Below are positions 46,347 to 56,351 of a stretch of 64,000 bases of DNA, piece after piece. Location of the stretch: NCBI GenBank assembly GCA_944989445.1, contig CALYLW010000039.1, positions 124,001 to 188,000 on the forward strand. Direction: 5' to 3'. This DNA is from Ampullaceana balthica (lineage: Eukaryota; Mollusca; Gastropoda; Lymnaeidae). The notes under the pieces were generated by a model that searched no databases, was not told the DNA's origin, and worked only from the letters and a program-made list of their open reading frames with translations. Numbering within the stretch: position 1 is the first letter of the stretch; each line of letters starts with the position of its first letter. The position numbers and the translations under genes are program-made.

Positions 46347-47338
46347 CAGGAGCGGCCTTTGGGGGTGGCAGCTGGGGCAATCGCGCCAGGCCCCGCACTT
46401 AGGGGGGCCCCGCTTTTCAGACTTGAGAATATTTCGTCCAAGTTATATTCACCGTAAAAAACAAGCACAAAATACAATACTTGAACTTGACAGTGGAAAA
46501 CAAGCTGCATGCCTGTCATTAATTAGCGTATGTAAATTATAAAATGATTCGCTGATGTGATGGACGAAGATATATGAGAATGTCATCCCGCATGTCTAAG
46601 TACACTGCATGTTCGTTCGTCCGTCGATACGACGAGGAACACTAGTCATCCGAGGATTGTCTGTGCGTGCGCAGATGGCTGATTAGGCCAATCCTTGCAC
46701 GGAAGGTTCGGGAACAGAAGGGACAAGGGACGAGTGGGACATCTCCTGGAGGGTTGACAGCATGGGCCTTTCGGGCTTGCCTCTTCTTTTCTGCGGCGGT
46801 GATCCGGTTTGCCTCGCATGACCTGGCACCTTCGTGGATGGAAGAGCGCCAGGTGAATCGGTCCATTGCAGCGCGTTCCCGCGTGTTTGGAATGATGGCA
46901 AACACTTTCATTGAGGCATTCAGTGTGTCTTTGAAGCGTTTCTTTTGCCCACCGTGGGACCGCTGGCCATACTGGAGCTCACCATAGAAGATTCTCTTTA
47001 GCAGTCTCTCGCCTGGCATTCGGACAACGTGCCCTGCACAATGCACTTGCGATTAGAAACATGCATTTGAAATATTGCCTTGTACAATAAATTGCATTAT
47101 AACGTAGGTCGTTACGGTGTTTTTTTTAAAGAAACCATTGTTCATAAAACGCGAACATAAATATATTTTAGTAACAAAAGAGCCAGCAGATATTGCACTA
47201 CTGAGTTTGGGCAAGAATTGATCTAATCAAGATATTATGACCTTTTGGGCATATTCGTAGTTCGCGATCGTTACCAGTACTCTGGCCCCGCGGGGTCATT
47301 GTTGCACCAGGCCTCGCGCGTACTTAACGCCGCCTCTG
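46347..47338. mobile_element. hAT-type element with perfect TSD, containing a LINE fragment
   Basis: The left end CAGGAGCGGCCTTTGGGGG and the right end CTTAACGCCGCCTCTG are inverted relatives. Perfect GTATTGAT duplications flank it (46339-46346 and 47339-47346). The left interior CAGGCCCCGC/GGGGCCCCGC resembles the outer hAT at 10142. No transposase remains; a LINE 3' fragment occupies the middle. Confidence 0.88.
46617..47046 (-). mobile_element. LINE 3' end: RT C-terminus and C2H2 finger
   Basis: The minus frame 46642-47046 reads AGHVVRMPGERLLKRIFYGE, SHGGQKKRFKDTLNASMKVF, WRSSIHEGARSCEANRI and finally CPFCSRTFRARIGLISHLRTH in part. This is the known C-terminus of a family of non-LTR retrotransposon polymerases ending in a C2H2 zinc finger (Cys-x2-Cys ... 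His-x3-His). It lacks the catalytic RT domain and sits inside a hAT element. It looks like the same broad LINE type as the fragment at 33607, though the two do not overlap. Confidence 0.82.
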
Positions 47339-47346
47339 GTATTGAT

Positions 47347-48072
47347 AATTGTTTTGTTGTATTTCCAAGATAGAAAGTAATTACTTTTGTATTAATACTA
47401 CTTTACTCTTTAAAATTGCTCTTCTATCAATTCTATATTTAACTATGTTTTTACTCTTGTCACTGTTTAATACCCTTCAGTAATGGTTCGGGCTCTCTCT
47501 CTTTTTTTTTATAAATTTGTTCAAGTTTAGCTATATTTTCTCTCGTTGATGGGTCCCCTAAAATATCCATATTCAACTATAGGTCAACCCAAAGTAAGAT
47601 AGCATTATATTTTAAAGTTCTTATTACATCTGTTGAAGTTTCTTTTTATAAAGACGAAAGATTTTATTGATTTTTTTAATGGATGCGCGATGTGGAGGAG
47701 ACGATGACACCAGTTGTCAAAATCCCCTTCAAGGGTTGGGGATTTGAACAGGTCAGGACATAGCTGTGTGGACAACTATCTGTTTGGCGATGCTCGCATC
47801 ATGATGCTAGACAGTGAAACTATGGGCCGGTGTATTAAAGTATTGTTCATATAAATAGAATCTTACTTTATAAACACATCTTATGATCGCTGTTATTGTT
47901 ATTAATTTTAAGGATCTACTGTGCATTTCTTCGTTGTTGACACGACGTCTGGATCACCGAATCGTATCAAAGAGAGGAGCGGCCTCGTATTATTCACGAA
48001 AACACCAGTGCGACTTGCTCGACGATATTTATAGTACGGGCCGCAACCTTAAATAATCACTAGACACCATCA
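47347..48072. other. Non-coding spacer
   Basis: No gene is recognised. The sequence is AT-rich apart from about 47680-47830. Confidence 0.5.
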
Positions 48073-48393
48073 CTAGACATGACCGGCGGCATAGCATACG
48101 CCGCAGACTTGCTCATAGAAAATGCATAGAACGGGGGAAAAGAACGGACACGAACAGCAGTATGACGAAATGAAAACAGCGTGAGTGACCGTCGGGGGGG
48201 GGACCGCCGACCCATTGTTGGTCTCGAGACATGGGCACTGCGGCTGTTTTTACCCGCCCCCACCCCGCCCTTAGCCTGCGTCAACATGGCTTGCCAACCA
48301 GAAACTGCGATTGACCGACCCCAGCGAGGGTCATTCGTCATGCATATTTGCAATCGTCTTGTGCTTGTTTTGGTAAATTATATATATAGAAGA
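48073..48393 (-). mobile_element. Helitron-like repeat, short copy
   Basis: On the minus strand it begins near 48393 with TCTTCTATATATATAATTTA. It contains GACCCTCGCTGGGGTC and ends with a hairpin GCGGCGTATGCTATGCCGC and GTCTAG followed by T (CTAG at 48073-48076). It has the same terminal layout as 18873-19727. It carries no tRNA-like part and no replicase. Confidence 0.7.
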
Positions 48394-48883
48394 TGGTGGA
48401 TTGAAATTCTTCTGCGGAATCCATTCGTTCATTGGAGTGTGTTTTAAAATGCGGTTGTACATATTTATCAGGATAGTGGCAAGGTGACGTCACATCAGTG
48501 TGATATGGTGGCTGTGAAATTTGTGTGGACATACCGAAGTTGTTAATAGATGGCACCAGAAATTCATCACGTGTGAGAGGCAATAGAGCTTCGTAATGGC
48601 CATGATCGGAAGGAACGCTAAAGAGAAGGTATATAGACCAATGTTGACCGGCATTGTATACTCGAGGAGAGGTATGAGGACGTTCTCGGAAGTAAACGAT
48701 GATACTGGCAGGAAGTATGTCGGACATCGCGATAATTTCTACCTCGCCACCATATACTCCTAAAGTATTCATGTACTGAACGTATTTTTGAGGAGAGTGT
48801 ATCACTACTTCTCCGTCACTGAGAACAACGGAGAGCACGTCACCGAAGTTATCCCTATGTTGAGAAAGAAATTTTACAGCCAT
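48338..48883 (-). CDS. OTU-like cysteine protease domain ORF (partial)
   Basis: ATG at 48883 opens 181 residues. The centre, QKYVQYMNTLGVYGGEVEII then AMSDILPASIIVYF, and later HGHYEALLP, matches the second half of an OTU deubiquitinase domain: the (V/T)WGG-x-E-x-x-A-x-S core and the His of H-Y-x-x-L. The catalytic DGNC-type Cys block is not in this frame. A weak DGP-like stretch lies in a shifted frame just upstream, near 48900-48925, so the ORF is 5'-truncated or frameshifted. The last ~18 residues come from the adjoining Helitron-like repeat. OTU domains are known in some animal Helitron polyproteins and other transposons, so an element origin is likely; a decayed host gene is the alternative. 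Confidence 0.7.
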   Translation of the reverse strand: MAVKFLSQHRDNFGDVLSVVLSDGEVVIHSPQKYVQYMNTLGVYGGEVEIIAMSDILPASIIVYFRERPHTSPRVYNAGQHWSIYLLFSVPSDHGHYEALLPLTRDEFLVPSINNFGMSTQISQPPYHTDVTSPCHYPDKYVQPHFKTHSNERMDSAEEFQSTIFYIYNLPKQAQDDCKYA

Positions 48884-48893
48884 GTTGCGAAGT

Positions 48894-49155
48894 CATGTTC
48901 GCAACGAAAACGGGGAAGAGGACCATCGGAGTGTTCGGTGGATGTAATAACCACTACACGGCGAAATGCATATTATTCTGTGAAGGAAAAACGAAAGTTA
49001 ACTCAAGAAGCATTGTTGGTCTCGATGACCCCCACTCTCTCTTCACCACCTTTGCTTGCCAACCATAAACTGATTGGTCAACCCCGGCGAGGGTCATTCG
49101 TCCTGCTTATTTGCACACTACTCGCTCTTGATTTGGTGAATTATATATATATAGA
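48894..49155 (-). mobile_element. Helitron-like repeat, 5' part
   Basis: On the minus strand it starts TCTATATATATATAATTC just after an A (49155). It contains GACCCTCGCCGGGGTTG and, at 48935-48985, a remnant of the tRNA-like segment (AATAACCACTACACGG on the strand shown). No 3' hairpin follows before the OTU-like ORF at 48883. Confidence 0.6.
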
Positions 49156-49223
49156 TTGTGGTTGGAATATGTCTTGACGATTGACTTCTTTCACGATAAT
49201 TCACTTTAGGCGATTATTTCTCA

Positions 49224-49480
49224 CTAGACGCCCCGCTGCGTAGCATACGCCACAGACTTGCTCATGGAGAGTGCAAAGAAAGTGGAGAATGAACGGGCAC
49301 AAACTACAGCACGCAGAAATCAAAGCAACGCAAGTGAACATCGGTTTGAACAGCCGACTCATTGTTGGTTTCGAGACATTCGTACTGTGGTTATCTACCT
49401 GCCAACCACCCTTTACCACATTAGCTTGCCAACCATAAACTGTGATTTGCCGACCCTAGAGAGGGTCAGTCGTGTTGGCA
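49224..49480 (-). mobile_element. Helitron-like repeat, 3' part
   Basis: CTAG at 49224-49227 with A before it on the plus strand gives the minus-strand end GGGGCGTCTAG-T. The hairpin GGCGTATGCTACGC lies just inside it. The AGCAAGTCTGTGG and GTTTGTGCCCGTTC phrases match 19560-19727, and GACCCTCTCTAGGGTC is near 49455. The 5' terminus is not seen. Confidence 0.65.
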
Positions 49481-49497
49481 ATAGGGAGGCGTTATAC

Positions 49498-50003
49498 GGA
49501 GATTTCTCCCAATAACTCCCGGCGTTATACGGAGATTTCTCTTTTAAAAAACAAACAACATTTCCGTTCTAATTTAGTATATATGTACCTATCATAGCTT
49601 AAAATTTATTTCAAAAAGATTTATGATTTTAAAATTAATTTGGTAAAAGCAAAGAGAACTGTGCGCTCAAATAAATTGTATTTTTGGTTGCTATATTTGT
49701 TATTTTTTCTATTTTAATTTAAAAAATAGACAACTAAACCTAACCCAGACCCTAAAACTGAAACTACAACCTTAAAAAAAGACTTAAACGAAACTCGAAC
49801 CTCAACTTGACACTTAAGAGTTCAAGAATCTAATGCTCTAACCGTGAGACCACAGAAGCTCATGAATCGTATGAATTTTTAAAAATCGTATATCAAATCG
49901 GCAAGTAGTCACATGACCAGCCAAAACAATTTGCGTATGACGCAAAGAATCATGGGAAATATATGTCTATAATGCCCAGCGTTATACGGAGATATCTCCG
50001 GAT
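49498..50003. repeat. Segment bounded by GCGTTATACGGAGATxTCTCC
   Basis: GCGTTATACGGAGATTTCTC occurs twice on the left (about 49486 and 49524), and GCGTTATACGGAGATATCTC on the right (about 49980), where CGGAGATATCTCCG is a perfect palindrome. Between them is a tRNA-like SINE fragment on the minus strand (49805-49875: GGTTAGAGCATTAGATTCTTG and a GAGGTTCGAGTTTC B-box). This may be one retroposed unit; the class is uncertain. Confidence 0.4.
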
Positions 50004-50044
50004 AATCACTTCGTTACCAATAAAGGGTTAAAAGAACGGGCACA

Positions 50045-50255
50045 AACAGACATTTTTAAAAATTAAAAAAAGAAATGTTTTCGCTGGGGCTTGAACCCAG
50101 GATCTTTCCCGTATAAGGCGGACGTGATAACCAGTACACTACGAATCTCACGTTATTCTGTGAAGGTACAATGCAAGTGAACGCAATGACAATTGATGGT
50201 CTCGATACATTGGTCGACCCCAGTGAGGGTCATTCGTCATGCTCGGTAGCACATA
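50045..50255 (-). mobile_element. Helitron-like repeat fragment with tRNA-like segment
   Basis: The minus strand 50080-50146 repeats the tRNA-like module (GTACTGGTTATCACGTCCGC, then CTGGGTTCAAGCCCCAG), with different anticodon-loop bases from the copy at 19066. GACCCTCACTGGGGTCGACC lies near 50225. Both termini are lacking. Confidence 0.6.
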
Positions 50256-50529
50256 CTTGCGTGGTTGTGTCCCGTGCACAAACTTCTTCTCTGTACCTTA
50301 CAAGTTTGTGTGATTAGTTAAAATATTTTAAAACTACAGTTTTGGTACTAATTATAAGGCTAAAAATAAATAGAGGTGAAAAAAAAAGATTTTTAAAAAC
50401 AACGTTTTTATAAGTGGACTAAAAAGAAGAAAATAATTAAAAAGTAATAACTTCAAGTACTTTGATTTAATATGACTAAAAACGTGGGACGGGCTGTGTG
50501 AACTAGGGTGACACGCACGTGAAAGTCAA

Positions 50530-50720
50530 GAATAGCACGGATACAGATTATATATAAAGATAAACTAAAAATTCATTTATTTACTTACGGTTTATTCGAT
50601 CGATCCGAAATTTTGATACAATACATTGTCATCCAAGATCTATCTGTGGTAAAATTTTGAGATCTCTAGCACCATCAGAAGTGGTTTAATTTTACGTTAC
50701 AATATTTGACGGATACAACA
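50530..50720. repeat. Module X, inverted copy
   Basis: The segment is the reverse complement of 53130-53330 (shared GATAAACTAAAAA, CATTGTCATCCAAGATC and ACCATCAGAAGTGGTT), and also related to 26785-27030. Confidence 0.78.
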
Positions 50721-50789
50721 TACAACATACAAACAGTGTGACTTAAATAAAAGTGTGTAATAATAAAATAATAACAAAGAAAACCCGTA

Positions 50790-52785
50790 ATAAACCAAGT
50801 TTTTGACTATAAATCCTTTATGTACGAGAATTAACTAAAAAAATGTTCATTATAATACGCAGCGCAAGACCATCCAAAAATATAAAATTGCATTTGTGTC
50901 GTAAAACATGTTTAATATAATGCGCACCGATCAGGAATATGTTTATAAAAAGAGTTGTCAATAAAATACGCACCTTATTGTGCGACAGAAAGGGTGTTCA
51001 ATATAATACGCACCACGACGCTCTATCTCAAAAAATAGCATGATACATAGGAATAAATAAAATAATCTAAAAAATCAATAATTTAATTACGGTACATGCG
51101 ATTGATCTGAAATTTTGATACATTGTTTTTATCATCGGTACGAAACTGCCTGCTAAAATTTCAGCTCGCTAGCTTACGAAGAAATGGGTTACAAATCGAT
51201 CCAAAGTTTTGGCGACAAGCAAGCAAGCAAGCAATCAAGCAAGCAGACACCACGAGTTAATATAAAGGATTTAATTTTTAAATTTAAAAAAAACGTAAAA
51301 AACAAGTTTTTGACTATAAATCCTTTATGTACGAGAAGTAACTAAAAGAATGTTCATTATAATACGCAGCGCAAGACCATCCAGAAATACAAAATTGCAG
51401 TTGTGTCGTAAAACATGTTTAATATAATGCGCACCGATCAGGAATATGTTTATAAAAAGTTTTGTCAATAAAATACGCACCTTATTGCGCGACAGAAAGG
51501 TTGTTCAATATAATACGCACCGCGACGCTCTATCTCAAAAAAATAGCATGATACATAGGAATAAATAAAATAATCTAAACAATCAATAATTTAATTACGG
51601 TACATGCGATCGATCTGAAATTTTGATACATTGTTTTTATCATCGGTACAAAACTGCCTGCTAAAATTTCAGCTCGCTAGCTTACGAGCAAGTGGGTTTA
51701 AAAATCGATCCAAAGTTTTGGCGACAAGCAAGCAAGCAATCAAGTGCGGCCGCAGACACCACGAGTTAATATAAAGGATTTAATTAAAAAAACGTAAAAT
51801 AACCAAGTTTTTGACTATAAATCCTTTATGTACGAGAAGTAACTAAAAGAATGTTCATTACAATACGCAGCGCAAGACCATCCAAAAATACAAAATTGCA
51901 GTTGTGTCGTAAAACATGTTTAATATAATGCGCACCGATCAGGAATATGTTTATAAAAAGAGTTGTCAATAAAATACGCACCTTATTGCGCGACAGAAAG
52001 GTTGTTCAATATAATACGCACCGCGACGCTCTATCTCAAAAAATAGCATGATACATAGGAATAAATAAAATAATCTAAAAAATCAATAATTTAATTACGG
52101 TACATGCGATCGATCTGAAATTTTGATACATTGTTTTTATCATCGGTACGAAACTGCCTGCAAAATTTCAGCTCGCTATCTTGCGAGCAAGTGGGTTAAA
52201 AATCGATCAAAAGTTTTGGCGACAAGCAAGCAAGCAAGCAAGTCAAGGCGTCGCAGACACCACGAGTTAATATAAAGGATTTTTTTTTAAAAACCCGTAA
52301 AAACCAAGTTTTTCACTATAAATCCTTTATGTATGAGACGTAACTAAAAGAATGTTCATTATAATACGCAGCGCAAGACCATCCAAAAATACAAATTTGT
52401 AGTTGTGTCGTAAAACATGTTTAATATAATGCGCACCGATCAGGAATATGTTTATAAAAAGTGTTGTCAATAAATACGCACCTAATTGCGCGACAGAAAA
52501 GTTGTTCGATATAATGCGCACCCTTACACTCTATCTCAAAAAATAACATGATACATATGAATAAATAAAAATAATCTAAAAAATCAATAATTTAATTACG
52601 GTACATGCGATCGATCTGAAATTTTGATACATTGTTTTTATCATCGGTACGAAACTGCCTGCTAAATTTCAGCTCGCTAGCTTACGAGCAAGTGGGTTAA
52701 AAATAGATTCTAAAGTTTTGGCGACAAGCAAGCAAGCAATCAAGGGCGGCCGCAGACACCACGAGTTAATATAAAGGATTTAAAA
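50790..52785. repeat. Four tandem ~500-base units
   Basis: AAGTTTTTGACTATAAATCC (last copy with one change) starts units at about 50797, 51304, 51805 and 52305; each ends GAGTTAATATAAAGGATTT. The units are nearly identical. Each holds four degenerate copies of TCAATATAATACGCACC, the core CGATCGATCTGAAATTTTGA, an 11-base inverted repeat CTGAAATTTTG/CAAAATTTCAG (strict in the copies reading GCAAAATTTCAG), and an (AAGC)n tract. Inverted unit ends AAATCCTTTAT/ATAAAGGATTT suggest MITE-like origin followed by tandem amplification. Confidence 0.93.
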
Positions 52786-53109
52786 ATTATCGACTGTTGG
52801 TCTCATAAGCCACTATAAGACACACCAAGCTATCAGAGCACATCGCTAGGATGGAGAGACAGGTCCTCATCAATGACCACGGACAAACAACAACAAGGTT
52901 TGTGTTCTGGGATCTCTAACTGCTGAAGAGTCCACTACCGCCACCCACACTCACCATCAAAACTTTGCTTCCTTAGCTTTAAAGAATTTTTTTTTAAATT
53001 GTATTTACTTCTTCTTCCCATTCAAAATTGTGAATATCTTTCAAGATCACAATTTTTGAAAGAAACGTTCGCTTGTAACAACATCTTTGTTTTGCGTGAG
53101 TTGGTTTTT

Positions 53110-53400
53110 AACCACGTTTTATTAACTCGCTTTCGTTCCTGTTTGTCCAAGATTTTTTCAAATCTGCCAACGTAAAATTGAACCACTTCTGATGGTCCTA
53201 GAGATCTGAAAATTTTACCACAGATAGATCTTGGATGACAATGCATTGTTTCAAAATTTCAGATCGATTGAATGTACCGTTATTAAATTATTGAACTTTT
53301 TAGTTTATCTATCGTCTATATAAAAGCATCTGTACCGTCTGCTTTTGTTGACATCCGTGAGTTCACCCCGTGACCACATCACAATGTTTTTAAAACGTTG
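53110..53400. repeat. Module X, direct copy
   Basis: It follows 26788-27050 closely from TTATTAACTCGCTTTCGTTC onward and is inverted relative to 50530-50720. Confidence 0.78.
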
Positions 53401-53494
53401 GGCGGGCGCTTGTGAGGTGTTTGGTAAAATAAATAGAGGTAAAAAAATATTTTAAAAAACCAGGTTGTTATAAGTGGACTAACAAGAATAAAAT

Positions 53495-53868
53495 AAATAG
53501 AAGTAAAAAAAAAGATTTTTAAAAACCAAGTTTTTATAAGCGGACTAAAAAGAAGAAAAATAAGTTAAAACTTATAAGTTCAAGTACTTCGATTTAATAT
53601 GACTAAAAACGTGGGGCGGGTGTTTGGTATAAAAATTAAAGATTTCTAATTTAGAAGGCAAAAGAGAGATCTATAAGTGAGAGAATGAGTGAACCGCATA
53701 TGTTAAACCTCATAAGCGCCCGCCCCACGTTTTTAATAATACTAAATGACAATGAAACGGCAGAACTTCAACTAATAAGTTTTAACTTCATTTCTTCTTT
53801 TTAATCCGCTTATAAAAACGTGGTGTTTAAAAATCTTTTTTTTACTTCTATTTATTGTAAATGATGCC
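53495..53868. mobile_element. Palindromic MITE (copy 2)
   Basis: The arms extend from AAATAGAAGTAAAAAAAAAG through ACCAAGTTTTTATAAGCGG and are mirrored at 53725-53868, ending TTTTTTTTACTTCTATTTAT. The centre (ATTAAAGATTTCTAATTTAG and GAGAGATCTATAAGTGAGAG) matches the copy at 27713-28015. Confidence 0.88.
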
Positions 53869-56310
53869 TCTTCCTTTTTTTCCAATTTAATAAATGTATT
53901 TAAAAAATGTGGCAACAATTTCCACAATGTTTTGCAATGTCAAGGTCACAATAATTTTTTTAACTGTCCGCGTGAGCCTACAAAAATTAGTTCCCCTTCT
54001 TATGAAAGATATTTCATTTTCTCTATGAGATGCTCGAACACTGGTCCTTGTTATCACCGACTGCCAAACACAGAGCAGGGGAGACCAAAAAACTTGAGAA
54101 ATGTTGCACTATGCCCTTATGAAACTGAAATAGTTTGACAGAGAGGCACCAGCCTGCGTGTTGACAGGCCGGACGGAAGTCTTCAATGGGCGAGGTGAAA
54201 TTCAGCCACGCTCTACAGATACAAACGCAAACACTCATAAAAATGACTTGTTGGTTTAGCGAGTAAATATCAGCGCCCTAGTTTGAATTCCGCACTGCAG
54301 CGTTAAATCTTGGGTTATTTTGGGGTTCGATCGCTCTTGTTTGATAACAATGGTCGCGAGTTCAAAACCTTCAAGGTTTCAGGCTTTTGGGAGGGGGCGG
54401 CTACATTTGACATTTGTAATAATCATATGTTTCCCATTTGAGGTTTTGTGTTTTTGTTAACCTGAACTATTGTCCTATGGGCTAAGACAATATCTGGATC
54501 ATTTGATTTAAGGATTAACAGTATACAGGAGCAGGCGATAGGTATTTTAGTGTAATTATAAAACCACCTTTTTATGGAATATCCCTTATTACTTTCATAA
54601 CATGGCAGCAAAGAGTATTTCTAAGGGAATTTTGTGTCCTTTTATTTTTCTAGATGTAACTTGTTGTCTTTACATTAATTAGACGATCGAAGTTGTCAAT
54701 ATTAAAATAATGTGTGGTTTGTTATCAGATCACATGATAATTGAGTGCCATCTGTTTTACCATTAGAATTCTTTAGTCTTTTACAGATTACCGCAGTCTG
54801 TGTAAATTTATATCTATAATAAAACACGCATGAACAGAGTTCCTGATATTCAGAGTAGTAAAAGCTTAGCAAAGAATTGCTGCGGGCCAAATTGTCACGA
54901 AAAGGGCCTTATGCTGGATATTAATTAAACTTTATCTATTATATTTTTTTCGGGCTAAAAAAAAAGAATGTAAGAGTGTTGGTTGGGTTAACGTGCCAGC
55001 ATCCTCCGAGAAATGGTTTTAATTAATTAAACTCTAATTTGAAAGAGAAAATAGTATATATAAAAATGGCGGTTTTGCGGGTTTTTCTAGATTTTGAGTT
55101 ACAAAATAAAGCCTAGTCCCCATTCCGACATTGGACTTGAGTTAGGGACGTAAATCTAAACCCTGTTCTAACATTGCATGGGGCGGGAAGTGGAGGAGGT
55201 GGAGACACGGGAATTTTGTTCAAACACAATCTGAACATTTCGGGACCTGCACAATATTGATGTTTCCGTGGATTGAGTGAGGAGATGTAAAACAGGCATG
55301 TCCGTTGTTTCACCTGACTGCCAGGTTGGTTCAATGAAGGTCAAATACAAGGAAAGCATATTGGGATTAGAGCCCTAGGTTGGGGAGACTGGGAAAGGGT
55401 GGGGGGGCTGGTGGAGAAATAGGGGGAGGGCGGGCGGACAGTCTAATAGAAAGTAAACATTTGCTCCTAAAAACTGACAGGAAAGAAGTTTGGGGACCGG
55501 GACTGGGGGGGGGGCGATGTCGCTTGTAAGGAGCTTAATGATATACTATGGCCGTGTGAGTTGGATGGTGCGTAGTGCTAACCAGATTAGACGGTGACTG
55601 ACACTTGCCCGAGATAGGAGGAGAGAATTAACTTAAAGCTGTTAATCAACATCTGAAAGCTTTGATTCTCTTGTTAATCTCCACCAAGTGTTAAACGTGC
55701 AACGAGGCTGAATTAACTTTGATGAATTTGTTTCATTGGTGGCAGTGAAAAGCCCGCACACTGATCTCATTTGAAACATTTTTCAATTAGTTTATTGCTT
55801 CATCGTTTTGGTAGACCACTTGTATAGAAATTAACTGATTTTTTTAAGCGAAGCTTTTTACGTTAATGTTTGAGATTATATGAAACAGATTTATATTTTC
55901 TGAAATTCTTTCAAAGGATTCTAATTCAACAGAGGTAAGAATTGCTCTTTTGAAGTATTGACCTATGCTTCATGGCAATGTTTAAATCATAAATCTGTTA
56001 CATTTATTTTACTTTAAAAGTGTGGGTTTCATATTTTTGTTTGTCTATCTTCATCTAAGAAAAATTTTCAGTTTTTAAAATAAATCCACAATTAATCTAA
56101 AACAAGCTATTAAAAAGAATTTGTTAAAACCTAAAATTTCATATGAAGATTCAAATGTGATTATTAATACTAAATTTGATCTTGAATTGATTTAAAATTA
56201 ATAAATAATAATTAATATTTATGAAAATGTAGTGTAAAATTTAACGCCTTATTTCCCAGATTAATTTCAGACACCTTCATTGTTAACTTTGATTTTTTTT
56301 TCCTCTACAG
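53869..56310. other. Upstream flank of the LRR receptor gene; no gene recognised
   Basis: No coding region is recognised. One or more 5' non-coding exons and the promoter of the LRR gene should lie here or further left, because the first coding exon begins at a splice acceptor. Confidence 0.5.
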
Positions 56311-56351
56311 ATTTTTTAAAGAAATCTCAAGAACCCAAATAAGTTGTAACG

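Larger units (their letters stand above)
50375..53868. mobile_element. Composite foldback-like structure
   Basis: The order from left is: one arm of the palindromic MITE (50384-50490), module X inverted (50530-50720), four tandem 500-base units (50790-52785), module X direct (53110-53400), then MITE arms and a full palindromic MITE (53437-53868). The X modules and MITE arms are therefore inverted about the central array. The single locus at 26785-28015 has the same three parts in the order X, unit, MITE. No ORF of note. Whether it is one element or repeated co-insertion is not settled by sequence alone. Confidence 0.6.

Noticed and set aside
50080..50146. Second tRNA gene on the minus strand
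   Set aside because: It is the same repeat-borne tRNA-like module in a truncated Helitron-like copy.
51746..51753. GCGGCCGC (NotI) sites in two of the 500-base units, suggesting vector or cloning junctions
   Set aside because: They fall at the same place in homologous units, next to a variable GGCGTCGC-type spacer, with no vector sequence nearby; natural variation is sufficient.
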